A DNA stretch of 48,368 nt from VRUE01 sp036266075 (GTDB taxonomy: Bacteria; Actinomycetota; Thermoleophilia; Solirubrobacterales; 70-9), in contig DATANV010000020.1 of the NCBI GenBank assembly GCA_036266075.1, positions 1 through 48,368 on the forward strand, written 5' to 3'. Below, in pieces: positions 27,761-35,501 of the stretch; positions within the stretch are counted from its first letter, which is position 1, and every line of letters begins with the position of its first letter. The notes beneath the pieces are model-generated. The model was not told the origin of the DNA and made no database searches. It saw only the letters and a program-made list of their open reading frames with translations. The translations under genes and the position numbers were made by a program.

Positions 27761-28906
27761 ATGTGTGAGCCCGGCCGGACGGCGATAGGCACCTGGAGCG
27801 GGGGGCGATTCCTACGCTTCGGCGAGACGGTCGACGAGGAGCGGCTCGAAGGGCTGCTACGTCCCGGGAAGGGCATCGACACCGTTCTCACCGCCGACAC
27901 CTACGGGCAGGGGGAGGCGGACCGCGTCCTCGGCCAGGCCCTCGTCGGGGCGCCGCGCGACGAGTACTGCCTGGCTGGCGCCGTCGGTCACGACTTCTAC
28001 GAGGGCGAGCGCGATGGGCCGCGCGGCTTCCCCCGCTTCACCGATACGCGGCTGCGCGGCCCCGGCGAGTACGCCGATTACCTGAGGATGGCGACCGAGC
28101 GCAGCCTGGAGCGGATCGGGGCGGACCGCTTCGACCTGCTGCTGCTCCACAACCCCGACCGGGTCGGCTACACCAGCGAGGCGGTCTGGGACGGGATGGC
28201 GGCCCTCCGCGAGGCCGGGCTGGCGATGCAGATCGGCGTCGCGCCCGGTCCCGCCAACGGCTTCACGCTTGACCTGATCTCCTGCATCGAGCGCTTCGGC
28301 GAGCGGATCGACTGGGCGATGATCATCCTCAACCCGTTCGAGGCCTGGCCGGGGGAGCTCTGCCTCAAGGCGGCGGCCCGCAACGACGTCAAGGTAATCA
28401 CCCGCGTCGTCGACTACGGCGGTCTCTTTTGGGGCGACCTGAAACCCGGGACGGAGCTGGCCCGAGGCGACCATCGCGCCTTCCGCCCGGACGGCTGGAT
28501 CGAGGCCGGGCTGGAGAAGCTCGAGCGGGTCTTGCCGATCGCCGAACGCGCCAGGCTGACCCCGATCCAGCTCGCCTGCCAGTGGAACCTCGCCCACCCC
28601 GCGGTCGAGTGCGTCGTCCCGACGCTGATCCAGGAGATCGGCGAGGAGGCCTGCCCGATCGAGGCCAAGCGGGTCGAACTGGCGGCCCTGCCAGGCGAGC
28701 AGCGGCTGAGCGACGAGGACATGGCGACGATCCGCGCGATCGGCGACAACACCGGCTGCATGGCGCTAAAGGGCGCCAGCCCCGAGCACGAGGGCGAGGA
28801 GCGTCCTGACCGCTGGCCCCTCGACGCCGACCTGGCGGCCGCGGGCGAGCGCTGGGGTATCGACCCCACCCGCGACCTCACCACTGCAGGACGTGCCGTG
28901 GGTTAA
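27761..28906 (+). CDS. aldo/keto reductase-family protein
   Basis: Predicted 381-aa TIM-barrel oxidoreductase. It has family landmarks: TAIGTWSGGRF, the catalytic Asp/Tyr in TADTYGQGEADRVLG, FDLLLLHNPD with the His, and LACQWNLAHPAVECVVPT. The strand that usually ends in the catalytic Lys (ATKVG type) reads YCLAGAVGHD, so the Lys is missing and activity or chemistry may differ. ATG 27761 is preferred to a GTG at 27707 within the inverted repeat. The C-terminal extension (EHEGEERPDRWPLDADLAA) is longer than usual. Its stop codon and last five residues are supplied by repeat B3. Confidence 0.82.
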   Translation: MCEPGRTAIGTWSGGRFLRFGETVDEERLEGLLRPGKGIDTVLTADTYGQGEADRVLGQALVGAPRDEYCLAGAVGHDFYEGERDGPRGFPRFTDTRLRGPGEYADYLRMATERSLERIGADRFDLLLLHNPDRVGYTSEAVWDGMAALREAGLAMQIGVAPGPANGFTLDLISCIERFGERIDWAMIILNPFEAWPGELCLKAAARNDVKVITRVVDYGGLFWGDLKPGTELARGDHRAFRPDGWIEAGLEKLERVLPIAERARLTPIQLACQWNLAHPAVECVVPTLIQEIGEEACPIEAKRVELAALPGEQRLSDEDMATIRAIGDNTGCMALKGASPEHEGEERPDRWPLDADLAAAGERWGIDPTRDLTTAGRAVG

Positions 28907-28939
28907 GCGCCCATAGTGGTGCATAACCACCGGCACGTC
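28890..28939 (-). repeat. family B 50-bp palindromic repeat, copy B3
   Basis: 50 bp; its reverse complement is nearly identical to B1 (arms GACGTGCCG and CGGCACGTC, inner GTGGTTATGCACCA). The aldo/keto reductase frame runs into it and stops at the TAA at 28904-28906. The MFS gene starts 16 bp after it. Confidence 0.88.
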
Positions 28940-28954
28940 CCGTAGGGTCGGCCC

Positions 28955-30379
28955 GTGATCGGCGAGCGCAGCCGGCCGTGGTGGACGCTGGTCGGCACCT
29001 GCGCCGGCCTCTTCCTGCTGATGCTCGACTCGACCGTCGTCGCGCTGGCGTTGCCCAGCATCAGGCATGACGTCGGCGCCAGCTCGGCGGGTCTGCAGTG
29101 GGTGATGAACGCCTACCTACTGGCGATCACGGCGCTCGTCGTCACCGCTGGGCGGCTTGGCGACATGTTCGGTCGCAAGCGGCTCTTCCTCGTCGGCATG
29201 GTCATCTTCGCCGCCGGCTCCGTCCTCTCAGGTGCTGCCGGCGGCGAGCTGGCCCTGATCGGCGGTCGCGTCCTGCAGGGGATCGGGGCTGCGCCGATGC
29301 TGCCGCTCTCGCTGGCGATCGTCTGCAACGCCTTCCCCGCCGAGCAGCAGCCGCGCGCGCTGGGCATCTGGGCCGGCATCTCGGCCGTCGCGCTGGGCAT
29401 CGGTCCACTCGCCGGTGGCGCCCTCGTCGACCTCGACTGGCGACTGATCTTCTGGATCAACCTGCCGATCGCCGCTCTCGGCGTCGCCATTATCGCCTGG
29501 GCCGCGCCGGAATCGACGGATCCCGGTTCGGGCCGGCGGATCGACGTCGCCGGCCTGGTCGCGCTTGGCGCCGGCCTCACGGCGATCGTCCTGGCGCTGG
29601 TACAAGCGCGGGTCTGGAGTTCCTCGGCGTCGATCCTGCTGGCCCTCGCCGGGCTCGCCGCTCTCTACGCTTTCTGGCGGATCGAGCACCGGGTCGAGGA
29701 GCCGATCGTCGACTTCTCCCTCTTCCGCAACGGTCCCTACTTCGGCGCCAGCGCCGCCGCCTTCGCTCTGGTCGGCGCCTACTGGTCGGTGATGTTCTTC
29801 CAGCCGCAATACCTGCAGGACGTGCGCGGGCATGCGGCCGTCATCAGCGGCCTGATGATCCTGCCGGTGACCGTGCCGATGATCTTCGTCTCGCCCTTCT
29901 CAGGCCGCCTGATTGCCCGCTTCGGAGCGCGGGCCCTGATGACGCTCGGCATGGCGCTGGGCATGCTCGGGCTGGTCGCCCTGACGCAGATCGACGCCGA
30001 TAGCTCATACGCGCTCCTGCTCGCCGGCTACCTGCCGTTCGGGATCGCGCTCGGTCTCGTCTACGCACCGATGTCGACCGCGGCCATGGCTGCGATGCCG
30101 CGAGACAAGGTAGGCATCGCCTCCGGCGTGCTGGCGATGGATCGGGTGATGGCGGGCACGATCGGCCTGGCGGTGACCGGCGCCGTCTTCCACGCACTGC
30201 TCGAGGGCGGCGACACCTTCGCCGTAGCGATCGGCGGCTCGACCTGGGTCCTGGTCGCCCTCTGCACGCTCGGCACCGCCCTAACCTGGGCCTTCGTCCG
30301 CGACGCGACCACACCGCCCGCGAAACCACCCCCATCGCAGCTCCACCACCATCAGCACCACCGCCGCTTCCACCTCTAA
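28955..30379 (+). CDS. MFS transporter, DHA2 (EmrB/QacA-like) drug exporter
   Basis: Inner-membrane proton-coupled exporter of 474 aa with about 14 hydrophobic helices. Motif D1-like LLMLDSTVVALALPSI in helix 1, motif A RLGDMFGRKRLFLVG after helix 2, and motif C region ISAVALGIGPLAGGALVDL in helix 5 mark the 14-helix DHA2 family. The short C-terminal tail is His-rich (LHHHQHHRRFHL), which might bind metal or be accidental. Start GTG 28955 follows repeat B3; no Shine-Dalgarno is visible. Substrate is unknown. This gene and its neighbours interrupt the clpC-disA order. Confidence 0.9.
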   Translation: MIGERSRPWWTLVGTCAGLFLLMLDSTVVALALPSIRHDVGASSAGLQWVMNAYLLAITALVVTAGRLGDMFGRKRLFLVGMVIFAAGSVLSGAAGGELALIGGRVLQGIGAAPMLPLSLAIVCNAFPAEQQPRALGIWAGISAVALGIGPLAGGALVDLDWRLIFWINLPIAALGVAIIAWAAPESTDPGSGRRIDVAGLVALGAGLTAIVLALVQARVWSSSASILLALAGLAALYAFWRIEHRVEEPIVDFSLFRNGPYFGASAAAFALVGAYWSVMFFQPQYLQDVRGHAAVISGLMILPVTVPMIFVSPFSGRLIARFGARALMTLGMALGMLGLVALTQIDADSSYALLLAGYLPFGIALGLVYAPMSTAAMAAMPRDKVGIASGVLAMDRVMAGTIGLAVTGAVFHALLEGGDTFAVAIGGSTWVLVALCTLGTALTWAFVRDATTPPAKPPPSQLHHHQHHRRFHL

Positions 30380-30394
30380 TCAGCTACAGCGCTC

Positions 30395-30509
30395 CAGAGT
30401 CTGTGCCCGGGGTGGAGCGTCTTGTACTTTTTCTGCGCCGCCCATCTCGGACGGCAAGTGCCGATCTTCAGAAAAAGTTAAGCGAACCCCTGCCTGGGCA
30501 CAGGCTCTG
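30395..30509 (-). repeat. family A nested inverted repeat, copy A3
   Basis: Arms 30395-30411 and 30493-30509 pair over 17 bp including two G-T wobbles. The minus-strand core has TTCGCTTAACTTTTTCTGAAG read as TTCGCTTAAC plus TTTTTCTGAAG, and GCAGAAAAAGTACAAGACG. Second stem ACTTTTTCTG/CAGAAAAAGT. 115 bp, between the MFS gene and disA, 15 bp after the stop. Confidence 0.85.
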
Positions 30510-30602
30510 TGTGACGCCCCCGCTTGACAACGTCCATCCCGACCTGTCCACTAGGCATTAGCCAGACCGCATTGCAGAGCGAAATTTGGCATCCTAGACT
30601 AG

Positions 30603-31715
30603 ATGTCTGCGCCCGCTGGGGATGAGCTTCACGAGCTTTCTGAACGCCAGGATCCCCGTCTTCTGAGAGCCCTCGACGTCGTCGCGCCCGGCGGTGCGCT
30701 GCGCGAGGGCCTCGACAACATCGTCCACGCTAGCACCGGCGGGCTGATCGTCGTCGGCGATCCAGGCGATATCTCCCACCTGCTCTCCGGCGGCATCGAG
30801 CTCGGCATCGACTACACGCCGGCGATGCTCTACCAGGTGGCGAAGATGGACGGCGCGATCGTGCTCAATTCCGAGGCGACCAAGATCGTCTGGGCCAACG
30901 TCCAGCTGATGCCCGACCCGACGATCCTCTCGTCGGAGACCGGCACCAGGCATCGCACCGCCGAGCGCGTCTCCAAACAGACTGAGGCGCTGGTCATCGC
31001 GATCTCCCAGCGCCGCGACGTCGTCTCTCTCTACGTCGAGGGGACCAAGTACATCCTGCAGGAGATCCCGGCGGTGCTCGCCAAGGCCAACCAGGGGCTG
31101 GCGACCCTCGACAAGTACCGCGAGCGGCTCGAGCAGGTCTCCAGCCGGTTGACGGTCCTCGAGTTCGAGGGCGGCGGCGTCCTCTACGACGCGCTGACCG
31201 TCCTGCAGCGCGCCGAGCTGGTCACCCGCATGGCGGTCGAGGTCGAGCGCTACATCGTCGAGCTCGGTACCGAGGGCCGGCTGATCGAGATGCAGCTCGA
31301 GGAGACGATGGTCGGCGTCGCCGCCGAAAAGACGGCGCTGATCCGCGACTACAGCGTGGAAGACTCCGAGGGGAACCTGGCAACCGTGCTGCAGTCCCTC
31401 TCGCGCATGCCGCACGAGGACGTGCTCGACTTCGGTCGCCTCGCCGAGCTGCTCGGTTACGACCGCAAGCTCAATACCCTCGACTTCCCCGTTGCCCCGC
31501 GTGGCTACCGTGTGATGGGGCGCATCCCCCGTATTCCCAAGCTTGTCGTTCAGAAGATCATCCGCGACCTGGGCGGCCTGGAGGAGATCCTGGCTGCTTC
31601 CGACGACGACCTCGAGGCGGTCGAAGACGTCGGGCCGACCCGCGCGAAGGACATCCGCGAGGGTCTGCGCAGGCTCCAGGAGGTCGATCTGGCCGACCGG
31701 TACTTACAGAGTTGA
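30603..31715 (+). CDS. disA: diadenylate cyclase DisA (c-di-AMP synthase, DNA integrity scanning)
   Basis: Makes c-di-AMP from two ATP and scans DNA for branched structures. The 370-aa protein has the DAC domain with DGA (AKMDGAIVLN, near residue 82) and RHR (GTRHRTAERVSKQTEA, near 115) motifs, a helical linker, and a C-terminal helix-hairpin-helix DNA-binding part (VVQKIIRDLGGLEEIL, VEDVGPTRAKDIREGL). TTGACA at 30524 with a weak TCCACT 17 bases on is a possible promoter. Its TGA is followed by C, a leaky context, and the same frame stays open into carD. Confidence 0.96.
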   Translation: MSAPAGDELHELSERQDPRLLRALDVVAPGGALREGLDNIVHASTGGLIVVGDPGDISHLLSGGIELGIDYTPAMLYQVAKMDGAIVLNSEATKIVWANVQLMPDPTILSSETGTRHRTAERVSKQTEALVIAISQRRDVVSLYVEGTKYILQEIPAVLAKANQGLATLDKYRERLEQVSSRLTVLEFEGGGVLYDALTVLQRAELVTRMAVEVERYIVELGTEGRLIEMQLEETMVGVAAEKTALIRDYSVEDSEGNLATVLQSLSRMPHEDVLDFGRLAELLGYDRKLNTLDFPVAPRGYRVMGRIPRIPKLVVQKIIRDLGGLEEILAASDDDLEAVEDVGPTRAKDIREGLRRLQEVDLADRYLQS

Positions 31716-31754
31716 CGGCGAACGGCGCCGTCGCAAATCGAAAGGAGCAGAGCG

Positions 31755-32312
31755 ATTCCCCAGCTAGAGGAGGCCATCGAGGTAAGCCCCGAAGCAGACG
31801 TTCCCTACGTTTGCGATTTCGAGGAGGGCGACAAGGTCGTCTACCCGCATCACGGGGCGGGCCTGGTGCTGAAGAAAGAGAGCCGCGAGCTGATGGGGGA
31901 GGAGCGTGACTACCTCACGATCAAGATCCTCCACAACGAGCTCACGGTGATGGTGCCGTGCGAGAACGCGGGCAAGGCAGGGCTGCGCCGCGTGATCGAC
32001 GAGGAAGAAATCAAGAAAGTCACAGACGTCCTCACCGACGACGTCTCCGAGATGCCGAAGAACTGGAACCGGCGCTTCAAGTACAACCGCGAGAAGATCA
32101 AGACCGGCGATGTCTTCGAGCTCGCCGAGGTGGTCCGCAACCTGGCGATTCGCGAGATGGAGAAGGGACTCTCCACTGGCGAGAAGCAGATGTACACGCG
32201 GGCCAAGAAGATCCTCTCTTCGGAGTTCATGTACGCACTCGACAAAGACGAGGACGGCGCGGAGGAATACCTGGACGGGCTGCTGGAGGAGCGCTTCGCC
32301 GCAACCGCGTAG
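31755..32312 (+). CDS. carD: CarD-family RNA polymerase-binding regulator with ATT start
   Basis: Binds the RNA polymerase beta subunit and stabilises open promoter complexes. The core is complete: EEGDKVVYPHHGAGLVLKKE (Tudor-like RID domain), MPKNWNRRFKYNREKIKTGD and the helical DNA-binding end GEKQMYTRAKKILSSEF. No ATG, GTG or TTG occurs between the disA stop and GTG 31866, which lies inside the RID domain. AAAGGAG at 31741-31747 stands seven bases before ATT 31755, so ATT is the likely start, giving 185 aa with about 20 extra N-terminal residues. ATC 31776 is the only other near-cognate choice. It follows disA in the same frame. Confidence 0.88.
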   Translation: MPQLEEAIEVSPEADVPYVCDFEEGDKVVYPHHGAGLVLKKESRELMGEERDYLTIKILHNELTVMVPCENAGKAGLRRVIDEEEIKKVTDVLTDDVSEMPKNWNRRFKYNREKIKTGDVFELAEVVRNLAIREMEKGLSTGEKQMYTRAKKILSSEFMYALDKDEDGAEEYLDGLLEERFAATA

Positions 32313-33036
32313 CAGCGCTGCAGCATCCGTCACCGCGGTCATCGCCGCCGCCGGCTCCGGAGAGAGGCTCGGAGCCGGCGGCCCGAAGGCCTTCGTGCCG
32401 CTGGTCGGTAGGCCGATGGTCGAGTGGTCGATCGCCGCGATGCGGCGGGCCGTCAGCGTGCGCTCGATCGTCGTCGCCTGCCCACCTGGCCACGTCCACG
32501 ACCTCGGCGGCCACGACCTCGGCGTCGTCGAGGGCGGCGCCACCCGCTCGCAATCGGTGGCCAACGCGTTGGAGGCGGTCGGCACCGAGCTGGTTGCGAT
32601 CCACGACGCGGCGCGCCCGCTGGTGACTGCGGAGCTGGTCGAGGGCGTGGTGGCAACCCTGCTCCGCGACCCCAACGCAGCCGCCGCCATCGCCGCCGCC
32701 CCCGTCACCGACACGATCAAGCGGGCACAATCAGGCCGAGTGGACAGTTTTGATCCCCAGGGGGTCGTCAACCGTCCGCTCGTCGCCGAGGAAACGCTCG
32801 ACCGCGAGCGGCTATGGGCGGCGCAGACGCCGCAGGTGTTCCGCGCGGACGCCCTGCGCGAGGCGCTGGGCGGCGATCCAGGGCGGGTCGCAGCCGCTAC
32901 CGACGAGGCGATGCTGGTCGAGGCGACGGGGGGGCGGGTGCTGATCCATCCCGCTACACCGGAGAACCTCAAGGTGACGACGCCCCTCGACCTGCGGCTC
33001 GCCGAGCTGCTTCTGGCCGAGCGCTCAGGCGAGTAG
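32311..33036 (+). CDS. ispD: 2-C-methyl-D-erythritol 4-phosphate cytidylyltransferase, start unresolved
   Basis: Third step of the MEP isoprenoid pathway: couples MEP with CTP. Motifs: VIAAAGSGERLGAGGPKAFV (CTP loop), GGATRSQSVANAL, VAIHDAARPLV, PVTDTIKRA, AAQTPQVFRADAL and ATDEAMLVEATGG. Homology begins at the Val codon 32329, but no ATG, GTG or TTG precedes it in frame until ATG 32110, deep inside carD. The listed start marks the first codon after the carD stop when read +1. Possible explanations are an unusual initiator (ATC 32341 would trim the first strand), a +1 frameshift from carD, or a sequence error. ispF is 2 kb downstream. Confidence 0.85.
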   Translation, partial: SSAAASVTAVIAAAGSGERLGAGGPKAFVPLVGRPMVEWSIAAMRRAVSVRSIVVACPPGHVHDLGGHDLGVVEGGATRSQSVANALEAVGTELVAIHDAARPLVTAELVEGVVATLLRDPNAAAAIAAAPVTDTIKRAQSGRVDSFDPQGVVNRPLVAEETLDRERLWAAQTPQVFRADALREALGGDPGRVAAATDEAMLVEATGGRVLIHPATPENLKVTTPLDLRLAELLLAERSGE

Positions 33037-33171
33037 GACCCAGGCCAGAGCGGCGGCGAAGCAGACCTGGCCCACTCCCAACGCAACGCCTAGGCTGATT
33101 GCGCCGAGGACGCCGGCGACGGCGGTGCCGAGCACGAATGCGGCGAGGAGTGTGCCGAGCTCCCGAATCAT
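33025..33171 (-). CDS. 48-aa hydrophobic membrane peptide
   Basis: Short protein MIRELGTLLAAFVLGTAVAG with a second hydrophobic stretch GVGQVCFAAALAWVLLA; two transmembrane helices are likely. Its ATG overlaps the TGA of the DUF389 gene (ATGA), a strong sign of translational coupling. The tail overlaps the converging ispD end by 12 bp. No family recognised; it may be a small partner of the DUF389 membrane protein. Confidence 0.6.
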   Translation of the reverse strand: MIRELGTLLAAFVLGTAVAGVLGAISLGVALGVGQVCFAAALAWVLLA

Positions 33172-34145
33172 CCTGCGTCGGTCGGCAGGCCGGCGACGGC
33201 CCGTGAGTTGTCGCGGAGATGGCGGCCGCGGCGGCGCTGGTAGACACGGCGCTGGATCAGCAACGTGGCGACGCCGGCGACCGCGATCGAGCTGAGGTTG
33301 ATCGCCAGCTGGGCGATCGCTCCGCGCCAATCGGGCCAGTCGCCGAAGGCCGCCGCGACGCCGATCGCCGCGGCGGCCGGGATCGTCGTCACCGAGATCA
33401 GCACGCCGACCAGTGCACCGGACTTGGCGGCGGTCAGCGAGAGCACTCCAGCGATCCCCGCGAAGAAGGCGACGATGACGGAGAAGGTGCTCGGTTCGGA
33501 GATGAACGAGGTGAGCGGCAGTTCGCCGAGCAGGAAGCCGGAATCGACCAGGCCGGTCCACTTGGCGAGGAGGCTGAAGAGGAAGGCTGCGGTGATGCCG
33601 AGTGGGAAGCCAATCGCCAGCGCGGTCAGCGAGCGCAGGCCGACGTCGCGGCGGCGCTGGACGATCGCCACGCAGAGGCCGGCCAGCGGACCGAACTCGG
33701 GGCCGACGACCATCGCACCGACGATCAGCACCGGCTGGCCGGTCATCACCCCAACCGAGGCGATCAGGCAGGCCAACACCATGAAGGCGAGGAAGTTGGC
33801 GTTCAGCTCGGTGGTCTCGGACGTCCGAGACTCGACCTCCTCCCAGACGACCGCGTCACCGGCCAGGCCGGGCGCGGCGCGCTCGGCGCGCTCTGCAGCC
33901 TCCGAGACCTGCGAGTCGATCTCCTCAAGCGTGATCGAGCCGTCGCGCGCGACGCCCAGCTCGCGCAGGTCGCCGATCACCACGCTGGCGTCCTCACGCG
34001 CCACGTCGCAAAGAACGACGTCGCCGCGCGGCTTGCGCGCCGCCCCCGCGAAAACAGCCAAGCTCGAGACCGACGGCGTCGCTTCGAGCAGGTCGACCAC
34101 GTGCTGAGATTGGGAGGCCGGGACGAGGATCCGCAGGTGCACCAT
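33168..34145 (-). CDS. DUF389-family membrane protein
   Basis: Predicted 325-aa integral membrane protein. The N-terminal soluble domain (residues 1-115; RILVPASQSQHVVDLLEATP) is followed by DUF389 hydrophobic segments with the family motif ANFLAFMVLACLIASVGV, VLIVGAMVVGPEFGPLAGLC and VTTIPAAAAIGVAAAFGDW. The C-terminus is Arg-rich (QRRVYQRRRGRHLRDN). Molecular function of the family is unknown. It is divergent from the PHP gene with a 40-bp gap and coupled to the 48-aa gene. With its neighbour it interrupts the ispD-ispF order. Confidence 0.88.
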   Translation of the reverse strand: MVHLRILVPASQSQHVVDLLEATPSVSSLAVFAGAARKPRGDVVLCDVAREDASVVIGDLRELGVARDGSITLEEIDSQVSEAAERAERAAPGLAGDAVVWEEVESRTSETTELNANFLAFMVLACLIASVGVMTGQPVLIVGAMVVGPEFGPLAGLCVAIVQRRRDVGLRSLTALAIGFPLGITAAFLFSLLAKWTGLVDSGFLLGELPLTSFISEPSTFSVIVAFFAGIAGVLSLTAAKSGALVGVLISVTTIPAAAAIGVAAAFGDWPDWRGAIAQLAINLSSIAVAGVATLLIQRRVYQRRRGRHLRDNSRAVAGLPTDAG

Positions 34146-34185
34146 CCACCCGACCCTAACGGGGGGCCTTTAACGTGAGGCGTCT

Positions 34186-35031
34186 GTGCTGACCGATTAC
34201 CACCTGCACCTGCGGCCGGACGAGCCTGGAAGTAGCGCCGAGCGCTACTTCACCACGGCCAACGTCGAGCGCTACCGCGACGCGGCCGCCGCGGCAGGGA
34301 TCGAGGAGCTGGGCGTCTCCGAGCACGTCTACCGCTTCCGCCAGGCACTCGAGCTGTGGGACCACCCGTTCTGGCGCGAACAAGCGCAGGACGACCTCGA
34401 CGCCTACTGCGGGTTTGTCCGTGACGCGGGGCTCAAGGTCGGGATCGAGTGCGACTTCATCCCCGGCGCCGAGGATCGCACGGCCAACCTGCTCGAGCTG
34501 CGCGACTTCGACTATGTCGTCGGCTCGGTCCACTTCGTCGGCGAGGCGGCGGTCGACCACGAGGGCTGGGACGTCTGGGAGGGACGCGGCGACCCCGACG
34601 AGATCTGGCGGCGTTACTTCGAAGCGCTCGCCGAGTGCGCCCGTTCGGGCCTATTCGACGTCCTCGCTCACCCCGACCTGGTCAAGGTCTGGGGTCGGGG
34701 CCGGCCGCTGCCCGAGCGCGACCCGCGCTTCTTCTACGAGCCCGCAGTCGAGGCGATCGCCGCCACCGGTATCGCCGTCGAGATCTCGACCGCCGGGCTC
34801 CGCAAGCCGGTCGGCGAGCTGTACCCCGCGGCGGCTTTCGCCGAGATGTGCGTCGAGGCTGGCGCCGCCTTCGCCCTCTCCTCCGACGCGCACCTGCCAG
34901 AGCAGGTCGGCTTCGAATACGGCCTCGCGGTCGAGTTCCTCGAAGACCTCGGTGTGGGGGAGATCTGCGTCTTCGAGGGACGAACGCGCCGGCTGGCGCC
35001 GCTCGGTCAGCCGGTCGGCGAGAATCGCTGA
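34186..35031 (+). CDS. PHP-domain histidinol-phosphatase-like hydrolase
   Basis: Metal-dependent phosphoesterase of 281 aa related to HisK/HisJ, which hydrolyse histidinol phosphate. Metal-site motifs: TDYHLHL at the N-terminus, GVSEHVYR, KVGIECDFIPG, VVGSVHFVG, FDVLAHPDLVK, and SSDAHLPEQVG near the end. GTG 34186 directly precedes the first metal motif. With no his genes nearby, other phosphate esters are possible. ispF follows after one base, so the two are cotranscribed. Confidence 0.87.
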   Translation: MLTDYHLHLRPDEPGSSAERYFTTANVERYRDAAAAAGIEELGVSEHVYRFRQALELWDHPFWREQAQDDLDAYCGFVRDAGLKVGIECDFIPGAEDRTANLLELRDFDYVVGSVHFVGEAAVDHEGWDVWEGRGDPDEIWRRYFEALAECARSGLFDVLAHPDLVKVWGRGRPLPERDPRFFYEPAVEAIAATGIAVEISTAGLRKPVGELYPAAAFAEMCVEAGAAFALSSDAHLPEQVGFEYGLAVEFLEDLGVGEICVFEGRTRRLAPLGQPVGENR

Positions 35032-35032
35032 G

Positions 35033-35488
35033 ATGAGCGTCGGGATCGGATACGACAGCCACCGCTTCGCCGAGGGGCGGCGGCTGGTGCTTGGTGGGGT
35101 CGAGATCGAGCACGATCGCGGCCTGGCCGGCCATTCCGACGCCGACGTCCTTGCCCACGCGACGATCGACGCCCTCCTCGGCGCCGCCGGCCAGGGCGAC
35201 GTCGGCACCCTCTTCCCCGACGACGACGAGCTCTGGCGCGACGCCGACTCGATCGACTTGCTGCGCACCGTGGTCGGCACGATCGCCGGGCGGATCGTCA
35301 ACGTCGACGCGACGCTGATCTGCGAGGAGCCGCGGCTGGCGCCCTACCGTGCCGAGATGGAGCGCATCATCGCCGAGGCGACCTCGGCGCGGGTCAGCGT
35401 CAAGGCGACCAGCAACGAGGGCATGGGCTGGATCGGCCGCGGCGAGGGAATCGCCTGCATAGCGGTGGCTTCTGTGGAGAGCGACTAG
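35033..35488 (+). CDS. ispF: 2-C-methyl-D-erythritol 2,4-cyclodiphosphate synthase
   Basis: Fifth step of the MEP pathway; forms the cyclic diphosphate with release of CMP. The 151-aa protein has VGIGYDSHRFAEGR (zinc ligands Asp and His), LVLGGVEIEHDRGLAGHSDA, DVLAHATIDALLGAAGQGD, LFPDDD and the C-terminal VSVKATSNEGMGWIGRGEG. Start ATG 35033 is one base after the PHP stop. ispD and ispF are separate genes here, with DUF389 and PHP genes between. Confidence 0.95.
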   Translation: MSVGIGYDSHRFAEGRRLVLGGVEIEHDRGLAGHSDADVLAHATIDALLGAAGQGDVGTLFPDDDELWRDADSIDLLRTVVGTIAGRIVNVDATLICEEPRLAPYRAEMERIIAEATSARVSVKATSNEGMGWIGRGEGIACIAVASVESD

Positions 35489-35501
35489 TCTTCCGCGCTC
35501 C

